From Thamnidium elegans (lineage: Eukaryota; Mucoromycota; Mucoromycetes; Mucorales; Mucoraceae), in assembly GCA_025201345.1 (NCBI GenBank), contig JAIXMG010000001.1, positions 930,001 to 994,000 on the forward strand: 64,000 nucleotides of DNA, read 5' to 3'. This document shows positions 20,840-31,571 of the stretch, piece by piece (within the stretch, counting starts at the first letter, position 1; every line of letters begins with the position of its first letter). Both the position numbers and the translations under genes were made by a program. The notes beneath the pieces were generated by a model. It ran no database searches, was not told where the DNA came from, and was given only the letters and a program-made list of their open reading frames with translations.

Positions 20840-21580
20840 CTTGTTGCAAGTCGATTTACTCACAAACCTCACGAAGTTGCAAAAGATAAACCTATTGTTC
20901 GTAAAGGATTTTATTACAAGACATTTGATACAAACCATGATTATAAGATTATTCAAAATCTTTATGAAACCAAAACATATGATTTTTGTGAAGCTGAAAG
21001 AATTCAAAATTCACACATGAAAACTACTGAAAAAATTCGTGCTTATACAAAGCTTGTTGAAAATCCTTTTCCTGGGGGTGTCAAAAAAACTTATTTCAAA
21101 GGTATCAGATCTATCCTTCGTGACAGAGGTATCTATAATGGTCAGAATAGATTTTGTGAAAATATTGCCAATGCTACTCATGATTGTTGTAGTGTTCATT
21201 TACTTGCTTTCCAACAAGACTTTTTAGAACAAAAATCAGTTTTACAAGAAAAAATCGAAAATGCTGGTCATTTATTTGAACTTTATCCTCGCTTTTATTG
21301 TGAATGTAACTGGATTGAGCGTCACTGGGATGCTGCCAAAAAAATTGCTCGCCAAAATTGCTCATATAATATCAAGTCTCTTCAAAAAAACCTTAATCCA
21401 TTCTTGGACAGCGTTTGTGACCCAAAAGAAGAACCTCTCTTAATTAGACGTTTTTTTAACAAAAGTTTTAGATATATTGAAGCTTACAGCGAAGGAAAAG
21501 ATGCAGAAACTGCTTTTGAAACTGTTAAACAATTCTTTAAAATTCAAAAGTCTCATAGAAAGCTTCGGCTTGGTCAATAA
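20840..21580 (+). pseudogene. DDE-superfamily transposase, C-terminal part
   Basis: The frame is open from 20840, just after a CACTA-type end, to the stop at 21580 (246 codons). Motifs DRGIYNG, HDCCSVHLLAFQQDF, and RFYCECNWIERHWDAAKK match the second half of a fungal DDE endonuclease group; the Glu in NWIE is the likely third catalytic residue. The N-terminal half is missing, probably because of the CACTA insertion. The Met at 21017 is internal. Confidence 0.7.
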
Positions 21581-22118
21581 TATTATCTTATAAATAAATT
21601 GCTTTTCATTTCACCATTACTTTTTTTTTAACATTGACTTCTTACATTAAATACACTTCAACAAGATCGCAATGAGCTTTGAAGCCTCCTAAAACGGAGA
21701 TTTAATATTTCAAAAAATGTCCTATTATAAAACACATGCACTATATATTATTTCGTAGAAAAGAAGACAATACTCCCTCTTCTGTTTTGTAAAGGAATAA
21801 AAAAAACTTCCATTTTCACCTTATATTCAGCTGTAGGAAGCAGATTGAAGGTCAACTATCCTTACAACCGTTTCCCTCCTTAAGCAAAAAAAAAAAATCT
21901 GGCGCGCTTGTAGCAATTAGCGTTAAATAAATAAATAAAAAACCTGGTGCGAAAACCTGGTGCGAAAACCTGGTACACCTATCTTTAAAAGTTCTTTTAG
22001 GCCAATTCCACATACTCTACGCAAATGAGCTTTTTTTTTACATTCAAGTTAAAAACTGGCTACCATGTTTAACATCCGCTCATTTTCTCTATTTTTCTTT
22101 TGTTATTTAACATTTCAA

Positions 22119-22632
22119 ATGAACAAAGCAGCGATTGACGATATTTACCGTCCAGTATCAGCCATCATTGTTCGTCGATACAAGTTTAATCGTAACCGCA
22201 CAGAACTGAGCTACATGTTGGTACAAAAGCCTCGTAAGAGTCATGCTTGGCAATTCCCTCAAGGTGGTCAAGATCAAGAAGAAACAGGAGCTGAAGCAGC
22301 TTTACGTGAACTGAGAGAGGAGTGTGGGTCTGATCTTAAAGTATCGCTCGTTGATACAATACCTATTGGTGTATATCAATACAAGTTTCCTCGTAAACGT
22401 ACTGATGGTTATATTGGGGCTAAAGTGAGTACATACAAATATACGTAAACAAATTTGATATTCGTTATTAATATATTGCGATTAGGTTTCTTTCTTTAGG
22501 GCAGATTATTTATTTGGACAATGTCAACCAGACGGTAAAGAGATTATTGATTATGAATGGTTAATAAGAGAAAAAATTGATGAATACGTTCATCCAGAAT
22601 ATAAAGAAGCACTAAAATCGGTTTTTTTCTAA
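22119..22632 (+). CDS. Nudix-domain protein resembling mitochondrial ribosomal protein mL46
   Basis: Two exons: 22119-22424 and 22486-22632, joined across a 61-nt intron (GTGAGT...ATTAG); 150 residues. The intact Nudix box (G-x5-E-x7-REL-x-EE-x-G) is GGQDQEETGAEAALRELREE then CG, near residues 48-69. The C-terminus (LFGQCQPDGKEIIDYEWL, YVHPEYKEAL) resembles the mL46 (yeast MRPL17) end, but the long mL46 N-terminal domain is absent. The preceding WQFPQGG also fits RppH-type Nudix hydrolases. An upstream in-frame Met at 22065 would add a hydrophobic 18-residue leader. Its stop overlaps the convergent neighbour by 4 bp. A mitochondrial role is inferred; hydrolase activity is possible because the catalytic Glu pair is kept. 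Confidence 0.8.
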
Positions 22633-24774
22633 GATAATTTGTGTTGACCTTTTTCAATTCTATTTTCACCAGTCATTTTTGCAGTTTTGGCACCAAACTG
22701 AATTGCTCTTTTCCAATTACGACTTGCATTAATTAAACCCAATTTTCTAGCTACATGTCTTAATAAAATCTTTTCTCCGATACCTCTATTAAATCGTAAA
22801 TCCATTTTTAATTGAATTGGTTGTTTACATAACCCATTCACTACGTCTGTACTTAAGAAAGGAAATCTAACTTCTTTTCCGTGATCTGACATGATACGGT
22901 CATCACGTCCTAGATTTCTATTTGATATTCTATCTACATCAAGTTGAGTCTTTTACATAAAAAATATTAATGAAGTAGTAAAAATATACGGAGGTTATTA
23001 TTTATATCATACCTCAATAATTAACTTTTCCCAACTGCCTTGTCGAAATGCTTCACGATGTCTTGAATACCCTCCTAATTGTTCATCTGCGCCTAACCCA
23101 GAAATTAAAACACGTGCATGACTTTCATATTCTATAGTGTTATTAATAACACCTCTACCACGAGAAGCAAACCAAAATGCCATGGCAATACTCAAATCCA
23201 TCACTGTATCCAATGGAAACATTCTATCAATAATACGTTGTTTATATTCCATCGCCTCTACATAAGGTACATTGATCTCAACAAAATTCCAAGTTCTGTT
23301 TGGTGCAATATTCCTATTTTTACGAGTTTAAATTATCTGCAATTGCACATGTTTTTTTTTACGTTTTACCTTAATTCTTCTACACCAGCTCTACCCGTTA
23401 AACGATCAGGTGTATCGTAAATTGAACGAACAGCTTCTTCTATCATCTGCTTTTCTACAACAGATTCTTCTACCACCGGCTTTTCTTCTAGATTTTTTTT
23501 ATTTTTATTTTTCTTAGTCTTGACTTTTTGTATTCTAGCTTTTTCAATACGAGGATTTTCAAACGCAACATTTAATAAATCAATTGATTCCGATACAGGC
23601 AAGTGTTTATCCGCTAAAGCTGCTAAACAAATACAATCTAAACCGCCTGAGAATAAAATAGCAATTCGAGCGTGTCCTTTTGAACTAGACTGAAAATTTT
23701 AATCGATACATTTATAAACCGTTTTTTTAGATACGTCTCCCCTAGTGACTTACTTTAAATAAGGTACATCCGCAACTCGATTTTTGACAGCTTTACTTAA
23801 TTCGTCTGAAAATTCTTTAATTGCTTGTTCCATTTGATTATCTATCTCCGGTTCCGTATCTTCATTTTCTATAGGTGTTAAATCTGTAGGCACGGTTGTG
23901 TTCAATCTAGGAAAAGGGAAAGTCTATACAGCTCAATTAATAACAATACTGAGATGTAGCTCTATATATATTTATATCTTACGAGATTCCCTGCTTGTAA
24001 TGTTTCCAATTTATCTTGAGGATCGTTATATGTCCAAGGAAACAATTTGATAGGAGCACCACATGCTCGCATTTCAGATTCCTCTTTACTTTCCAAATCT
24101 ATGCAGTAAATACCATTGGCAGGTACTTCTTCCCAATCCATACTAGCCTGTACCACTGAACTCAACATAAAAGGCCCATTTTCAGATCTCTGCCATAATA
24201 ACGATCTACGCCCCAGACAATCACGCGAGAACCAAATCTTTTTAGTGTCAGCTCTATAATAAACAAAGGCAAATGGTCCTTCTATAGTTGTAAGCAGTGA
24301 AAGTAACTCGATATCTGAATCTGCTTTTTCTAACTGTTCCATTAATACTTCGGTATCATTTTGACCACAAGCTACCTACAATAAACCACAAACCCAACTC
24401 CCTAGTTAATACACATACACAAAAAGAAGTCGTTTTTTATTTACCCGAATACCACCAAATATTTCACCATTCCAACAAAGAACGTTCCCTGTGTCGGGAT
24501 TAAAACGAGGTTGTGGTACTATTTCTGGTCCACGTAAATGAAGTACGGTAGAAAAAAACTGTAAGGCCAATTGGTCATTGTTATGACAAATATTTACTTG
24601 CTTCAAGTCTTGTGCATCAGGTCCTATAGAAAGAAAGAAAAAATTGTAAGTAATCTAATACTTTTTTATTTTTTTAATTTTACCTCTTCTGGCATTTAAT
24701 TCCTTTAAGATCTCCCAATGTTCATTATTGATAACTTTGTCTTTATTGGACAATGAGAATAGAATACCACACAT
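22629..24774 (-). CDS. Asparagine synthetase domain-containing protein (ASNSD1 type)
   Basis: Seven exons worked out by hand: 24684-24774, 24445-24623, 23983-24375, 23754-23923, 23370-23684, 23013-23313, 22629-22949. They sum to 590 codons. The start MCGILFSLSN places the glutaminase nucleophile Cys at position 2. RGPDA, WNGEIFGG and ...RDCLGRRSLLW mark a class II amidotransferase domain. The C-terminal synthetase domain has the ATP-binding loop AILFSGGLDC, GLGADEQLGGYSRHR and the DHGKEVRFPFL stretch. Between them lies a charged linker (KKNKNKK, VVEE/VVEK). The length fits the ASNSD1/YML096W family rather than true asparagine synthetase. The substrate of this family is not established. Confidence 0.85.
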
Positions 24775-24957
24775 TGTGTCAAAAAAACCAAAAAGAGAGG
24801 TAGTTAAGTATAAACTGACCAGTTTTTTAAAGGAGGGCGAACTTCACAAAACAAGTCACTTCAAACAATAAAGGGGAATTTAAAAAGAGGAGAGAATTAA
24901 CCCACTTATACTCACTCTCTCTTTCTCTTTCTCTCTTTTATAATAATTCAATTTAGA
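24775..24957. promoter_or_regulatory. Divergent promoter region (183 bp)
   Basis: It separates the starts of the ASNSD1-type gene (minus) and the next gene (plus). It contains a pyrimidine-rich CTCTCTTTCTCTTTCTCTC run about 25-45 bp before the plus-strand ATG, as is common in fungal promoters. Confidence 0.5.
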
Positions 24958-26056
24958 ATGGATTTAAAAAGTGTAACAACATTAGACGAAATGTCTGACT
25001 TGGATAGTCAACACAGCCGACAATCTTCCTCATATAAAATGAGTCTTGACTCTGACGATTCTACCTCTTTCAAGTCATCACTACGAGACTTGGCAGTAAG
25101 CAACTGGGCCACAACAGTCGAGAGAATTAATATCCGAGAAGACATGGATAAAAAGGCACCAAAGTCATATGACTTTCGTGAGAGACGTGATCCTGAAAGA
25201 AGAAGTGTAACTAGAAGAAGTTCTCTTTTAGTGAGTATATATACACTAAGAAAAGAAAAATATGAGCTAATTTATATACGTATATGTGTGTATGTGTGTA
25301 GCCAAAATCAAAGGCATTACTTCGAGTCATTGATCAAGCAGATGTAAGTTTAGTAATACCCGTTTTTTGTGTGTTATTCAATCTAATCGGTATAAATTTA
25401 GGAGGATACGCATTTATCCGATTTAGAAATGCGAAGAGAACATGAAACAACAGTGCAACTAAATAAACACGAAGATCACATAGTATGCAACAACAAAAAA
25501 ATAACACTTTTGCTACGTAAACAAACTAAGTACTCTTTTTTTTCTGTTTTTTAATTAGAAGGATGTGCCGGCAGCGTCTTGGACAAAAGTACCAGATACC
25601 ACATTACCACTATACACTTGCTCTAAATTAAACCCTGAAATTGAAATGACGGTAAATAACAAACAATAAATATTTACATTGTAATCTTATACACATTCCT
25701 CAAAAAAAAAAGAACTTTCAACTTGAAAATATATTTACTAATAGCTACAAGAGTATAAAACGAAAAGGTAAAACAAAAAAAGGGGGAGGGGGGATAATTG
25801 TTTTTTTTTCTAATACAATGTTACAGCATCAGAGGATAGGTTTGAACCTTATCCAACATCAATTGGCTTAAAACGAAGGGCTGTATCACCGTCAGTATCA
25901 TTAAATGGATCTCCTGTACTTACAGCCATGTCCAGCCCACCGACAAATTTTGCATTTTACAGTCCATCTAATAATGCCGCATCTCGACTAAAACCTGGTT
26001 CATTTAACTTACAAGATGCCAGTGGTGGACTAAGTCGTATGTCATTAAGCGAATAA
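24958..26056 (+). CDS. Conserved-looking fungal protein of unknown function, Ser-rich
   Basis: Six exons fit: 24958-25230, 25302-25343, 25402-25482, 25559-25651, 25752-25767 (only 16 nt) and 25827-26056; 245 codons in phase. The N-terminal half is acidic and Ser-rich (DLDSQHSRQSSSYKMSLDSD). A basic segment RRDPERRSVTRRSS follows. The C-terminal part carries IKRKASEDRFEPYP and GLKRRAVSPSV, a stretch that looks like a conserved short motif with possible phosphosites (SPxV). No catalytic domain is seen. The 16-nt exon is needed to reach IKRKASED in frame. A nuclear regulatory role is a guess from the KRK/KRR clusters. Confidence 0.7.
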
Positions 26057-26093
26057 CTTTTTTTTTTATTATATATATATATATATATATATA

Positions 26094-28062
26094 TTATGTA
26101 AATTTGTATTCATCACTATCATCAATAAACTTTGCATGATATTTTGCTTTTAATTCAGCAAGTAAGTTTGGGTTCACCACTGGTATATTATTTCGTTTGA
26201 TAATTTCATCACGTTTCTTTGCTGATTCTAATTCATCTGATAATGAATGCTGCCCATTATCTTTAGCTAACTGCATTAATTTTTGATTAAACGAATCAGG
26301 TTCTTCTGTGCTATTCTCTTGAGCCAATCTCAACAATTTTTCACTAAATGAATCGATCGGTTTGTCTTGCCTAGCTGCTTTAAACAATGGATTATTAAAT
26401 AAACTAGGTGTAGGTGATGCACTACCACCACGTTCTTTAAATAATTTTACTGAGCTACTAACGGGCGCTTCGCTTGACCAAATCATATCATTTTCCTTTT
26501 GTTGTCTTTGTTGATTCTTTCGATTTTCTTCTTGCTGTGCTACCTTAAATAATTTATTGGTAAATGAGCTAACAACTGGTGTATGACTTTCTGCTGACCA
26601 AAATTGTTCATCGTTAGCCCATGTTTGTGAATTGGATTTTTCCTTTAATGTAGAAATACGTTGCGTAATTGGTGTAGATCGATTGGTAGCCGGTGAAGGT
26701 GTGGCATGATTCCCATGAATTTCTTTCCAGAATCGATTACTAACCATACTACCACCAGGTGTACTATTTTATATAAGTCTTACTGTTAAAAAAAACACAT
26801 ATTTACACACAAAAACAATACCTAATCATTTCTGTTGATCTTAATTTAGCTGTAGGAATATCTTCAATAACTATACGTTTAGGGGATAAAAGTAAACGCT
26901 TATTTGGCGCGACCTTAGATTTTTTAGTAGTAGTAGGTGATACAGCCATGCGTTTAGCATAAGATGGTGTATATTTGGTTGGCGATAGGTGACGTTTCAT
27001 AGGTGTAAAAGATGAACGATTATAATTAGGTGTAGCTTTATCCTTCTAAAAAAAAAGGGTGATAAATTAGTATATTAATATATATAATTTCATATCGTGA
27101 CTTACAGTTGTGTTATAATCGATGGATGTAGGAGTTGATAATTGATATGATGATTGAGGTTGATATATAGTGGAAGGACATTTATTAGGTTCTGTAATCG
27201 GCATAAATTCGTCTTCTTCCTCTTCCTCTTCAAAGATAAGGTTGAAATTACCAGATGGTTCTTCTGCCAAGAAGGACGACTTTTTTTTTAAAAAAAAAAA
27301 TAACTTGTTAATAACTATATTTTTTTTAAAAAAAAAGATATATATATATATATATACGTACTTGTCTTTTAATTCTTGATACATTGCTTTGTAATATATC
27401 CATCCTCTTTCTTTCTTCGGCAATCTTTTGAGTTAGTGTAGCAGAATCAATAACAGATCGTCTAGGATTATATACAATAGTTCTCTTTGCAATTGATCGC
27501 TTTGGATTTTGAGGTACAATTGTTTTTCGAGGAGTTTGATACGGAACACTTGAAAAACTATGTGGTGTCTCTGCTTCTAACCCAGGTGTTTCTGCAATAT
27601 CTGATTCAGAGTCTTGAAAGAATGGGTGACGATTTTCATAAGCATATCTATTATCTAAAAAAAAACATTATCATTTAAGATATATACATTTATATATATG
27701 TATACAGTATATATTTACCTTCACGTAAAGAATGTCGTTCGATAAGTGGTGTTAAAGATGTACTGTTACATTCTTCAATCTCATCTTCAAGGTCTCTTAT
27801 TCTATCATTTGTATCTGGTGTTCTTTTTAAAATGCGAGACTACACAATGATAAAAAAAGTGTGAGATTTATGGTCAAACGAAAAAAAAAAGTTTTTTTTT
27901 TACATTAGTTGTTCTAGGCGTTAATTTAGCCCATAAGTTACCATAGAATCTATCGAAATCTCTAGAGGCGTTTGTTTGAGCGTTTTTTATAACGTGAACA
28001 ATAGGAGTAAGGGCTCCTAAACGACTTTTATCGTCTCTTTCTGTTCTAATGGGTGAATCCAT
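26094..28062 (-). CDS. Unrecognised S/T-P-rich protein with repeated SFxxKL motifs
   Basis: Six exons: 27904-28062, 27719-27839, 27362-27654, 27106-27279, 26822-27045, 26094-26763; 546 residues, all phases fit. No known domain. The N-terminus is MDSPIRTERDDKSRLGALTP. There are many TP and SP sites, which would suit a CDK substrate. Exon 4 has an acidic run of Glu/Asp. The last exon holds a repeated short motif: SFTNKLFKVAQ, SSVKLFKER, LFNNPLFKAARQ, SFSEKLLRLAQ, SFNQKLMQLAK, each separated by about 25-45 residues. Introns contain T8A8-type palindromes. It converges on the upstream gene with a 37-bp gap made mostly of an AT microsatellite. Confidence 0.7.
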
Positions 28063-28275
28063 ACACGCACACACAAAAGAGTAAAGAAAAAAAAGGAAAA
28101 AAAAGGAAAAAATTTCTACTTCAGGATGGAGTACGAAAAATATGAACGCGGGACAATATAAAAATAAAACGCGTTTTTTTTTTTTTTTTTTTTTTTTTTG
28201 TATTGTGTAAGCATACTATATAAAACGTCACGTAAAAAACAAAATGAAAGGGGTGTGTTTGGACTTTTTTTTTTT

Positions 28276-29396
28276 TTAATATTGTTGCCTTTTAGGAACA
28301 AATATAAAATGTTGCTGTATTGAAGGTAGATCTGTGGATGAGTCTACTTGAAAAATTAATATATAAAAGCCAAATTAAATGTGTATATATTTTTTTACCT
28401 GAATGATGGTATGGTGTATTTGATGGCTTTGTGTCATGATGAATTGGAGCTAATTGACAGCCTTCAGTTGCTTTAATATGTTGGTCTGGTAAGTTTTGAT
28501 TATGATCCAATAAATAGGATAAACTCAATCTACGTTTATTCGAAATTGTTGCTGCCAAAACATCTACATATAAAAACCAAGATGAATTGAATGTTTTTTT
28601 TTGTGTAGCTTGTTTTTTACCTCTGCTACTACTACCAACTCTTTTAAAAGCCGATGTATGTTGTATAAACTCTTCTTCTTCCTCTTCTTCCTCTTCTTCG
28701 TCATCATCTTCTTCTGATGTATTTTCCGACGCTTTTCTTAAACTTTTTCTTTTTGAATGACTATATCTAGAAGGCCTTGGACCAGATTCTTTTCTTATTC
28801 TTATTTTTAAACCTTGTTTTGCGAAATTTTGTACCAAAGGACAAGATCGATACATACCAGGAAACTATATATAAATATGCATATATATATATATAACAGA
28901 TAAATTAGATTTTAATTAGTATAATAAATAAATAAATAAAAAAAAATACTTGCAGTTTTAGCAGAATATACAGTAAATGGTTCTGTTAATACTGATAAAT
29001 TATAATTGACTGTAGATTCTTTAATGTTAAATAAACACATCCGCAGTCGATAGTTTCCTTCTGCTCTAACAGATATATCTGAAAATACGAAAAAGGCGCT
29101 ATCGCTACCATCCAAATCTCTTAGTATATAAAGTGAAGAAACTGTACGTCCAACTGTTAATTTGCTATGTAATAAAATGTTTAATTGTTCTTGATCTTCA
29201 GCTCCTTCTGCTGGAACAAGTACTGCAATTAAAAATAAATAAGACGATAGTGTAGATAATCTGTCAAAAATAAAAAATTTAATGTGTTTTGTATTTTTGT
29301 CATGGTAACAAAATAAATTTACCTATCATCGTTACTTGAATTCATTTTTATCTGAACAACAGGTGGTGGATCGATAGGTCTCCTATCAACTGATTG

Positions 29397-29457
<61 letters not shown>

Positions 29458-29605
29458 TTTAATCAAGAAGTTTTTTCTTTCTTTCTTTTTAAAAAAAACT
29501 TATTTTATTTTTTTACCTCTTTCGCCAATACCGCACATTCTAGAATGAACAGGTTGTTGTCGAATAATCAAGTTGAATGGACTAAAAAGGAGATGAGTTA
29601 AAAAA

Positions 29606-29641
<36 letters not shown>

Positions 29642-29712
29642 GGGTTTTTTTTTCTTTACTTATTTGATGTATCAATTTGTTCACCTTTTTCCCTATTGCA
29701 TTTAGAAATCAT
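28276..29712 (-). CDS. Velvet-domain transcription regulator
   Basis: Seven exons: 29660-29712, 29517-29581, 29323-29389, 28954-29260, 28621-28864, 28399-28563, 28276-28343; 322 residues. Velvet hallmarks: FNLIIRQQPVHSRMCGIGE, RRPIDPPPVVQIKM, SAFFVFSDISVRAEGNYRLR, then VYSAKT joined to FPGMYRSCPL, and QGLKIRIRKE. An acidic tract (SEEDDDEEEEEEEEEEF) and basic RGKKQ follow. The domain binds DNA and pairs with other velvet proteins in fungi, controlling development. The fourth intron seems to use a GCAAGT donor. The third exon is preceded by a long GA repeat within its intron. VelB- or VosA-like is possible; the subtype is not decided. Confidence 0.9.
29398..29452. repeat. (GA)n microsatellite in a velvet-gene intron
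   Basis: About 26 GA units; on the gene strand it gives a CT-rich polypyrimidine run ahead of the CACAATCAG acceptor. Confidence 0.95.
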
Positions 29713-29801
29713 TTTAATTTTATAATAAAGAGAAATAATGAAACCAACCTTGCATTATTATATATATTATATATATATGTATGTATATATATATATATAT
29801 A

Positions 29802-29866
<65 letters not shown>

Positions 29867-30342
29867 AAGAAAAAAGGGAAAAAGGAAAAGGGGAAAGGAA
29901 AGAACTAAATAAAAAAATTAGTTTTGCCCCGATCGATGGTTTTCCCGAATGGAAACAGTTAAACATCCCCGCGCGTGGTTGTATGTCTACTATGTAATCA
30001 TCTTTTATTATTATTATTAGTATTATTTTACACGTAATCCCGTTTTTATTTTTCTTACTATTATTGTTTATTTTACATATATATGAGTATATCTCTTATC
30101 AAAGCAAATTATATATTTCTGTTTTTTTAAAAAAGTGCATTTGTTACACATTAGGCTTTTATTTATTCATCGAGCGACATCCAACAGTTTGGATGACTTT
30201 ATACAGCCATAATAAAACGAACCTACGTATTTTCTCTCAAAATATTAGCTAATCGTGACTGTTAATACTTCAAAAAAGTTGCGTTACCTTGGATCAACCT
30301 TAGTTCGATTAGACAAAAATTACTCGTATGATGGACTTTAAC
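29713..30342. other. Intergenic region upstream of the velvet gene
   Basis: It contains an (AT)n/(GTAT) run at 29760-29802 and a poly(A) tract of about 60 bases (29803-29864). No gene is seen. The long A tract may disfavour nucleosomes in the velvet promoter; that is inference. Confidence 0.6.
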
Positions 30343-31565
30343 TACAGTCCTTGGTCTTGTTGACCTCTTGATAGTTGGGCAGGTCTGAAATCGAGATTAA
30401 AGTCTTGTCTGATATATTCTACCAGAATACTTCTAATATTGGCAGCAGCATTAACATCTCGATTCCAGTACTGTATTGGATAGTTAGAACTTGTTAAACC
30501 AAAGAGATAGAGAGAAAGAGTATGACTTACCAACCTGTTTCCATTATTTACTGTGCACTTGGGACACAGTTTCGGGGGATAATTCACACGATTACCTAAT
30601 AGATACAAGAAGTTAAGAATCGTATGTTTATTTAGAACGAAAGGAGTGATTACCTGATAGCCTTCGTTCATGACACTGGCTCGTTCTATGCAAAATATAG
30701 TTTTCATCATCGTAGCGTTTTAAACCGGATCTTGATTCAGCCATATTTTTACCTGAGCCTAATGAACGATGTTTTCTCTTTCTATGGTTGCAAATATATA
30801 AAGGTGTTACTATATTCTATAGTCTTTGGTGACAGTGACAGCAGGTTACAGAAGTGAGAAATTCATCAACAGTGATGGCAACAGTTTTACCAGCGACAGC
30901 TCTTTGAATTAGTTTGACAGTAATTGGTGTATTTCCCTTATAGGTACCACAAATACTTGCATTACCATAGGCAACAACAGTTCTTCTAACGTCTTCATTG
31001 GGTCGTAGCTCTTCTTGGCGTTGTTGTCTGAACAACCTTCTTTTTTTGCGTCTGGAACATTTTTATTATCTATTAGCCAACTTAAAGTCCTCACCGACTT
31101 TGGTTCTTCCTACTACAACACGAGCAATGTATACTTAAGCCATTTTTCGATTTGATAATGCATAACCTTTATTCTCACGATGACGCCAGCTTTTCATAAA
31201 GTCATGGATTCTTTAATTATTTAAAAACATAATTTATATTAGACATCAGTTATTTAGAATCTATATTATTAAAAGATTCTTACCGAGTGCGCTCGCCAGA
31301 AAAAAAAATTAAAAACTGCATTACACCTTCATTTGTACAAATCTTTCCGGTTTGCAGACGATCATAATTGGCTTGAATATTGAAGGCAGCTCGACTTTTT
31401 AGTTCTTTTTGTTTCAGTCATTCTATACCAGAACGCATTTTATAAGAGGAGTTGCTAACAGAGAAGGAATGCTGTTTTGTTGCTTGCTTGTTTGTTAAAT
31501 CTTCAGGGTCACAATCAACACCACAGACAATATCCCGTATACCTTTCAATGTATGTACCAATTAG
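30343..31565 (-). pseudogene. Fanzor (TnpB-like RNA-guided nuclease) relic A
   Basis: Pieces of one RuvC nuclease read in order on the minus strand: RuvC-I region (IVCGVDCDPEDL), then SFSVSNSSYKMRSGIE before a TGA, a piece with SWRHRENKGYALSNRKMA before a TAA, the RuvC-II region (VVAYGNASICGTYKGN, TVDEFLTS, zinc-finger start CCHCH), and finally RuvC-III with YWNRDVNAAANIRSILVEY. The acidic residues D, E and D are all still present. It is inactivated by at least two stops and frame breaks; the N-terminal region is missing, the frame meeting other sequence at about 31565. Family knowledge: Fanzor proteins are eukaryotic homologues of TnpB and act as OMEGA RNA-guided nucleases. Confidence 0.75.
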
Positions 31566-31571
31566 ATCTTA

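Noticed and set aside
29677..29997. Poly-Lys frame across the A-tract upstream of the velvet gene
   Set aside because: It is produced by a simple poly(A)/(AT) repeat and has no gene-like features.
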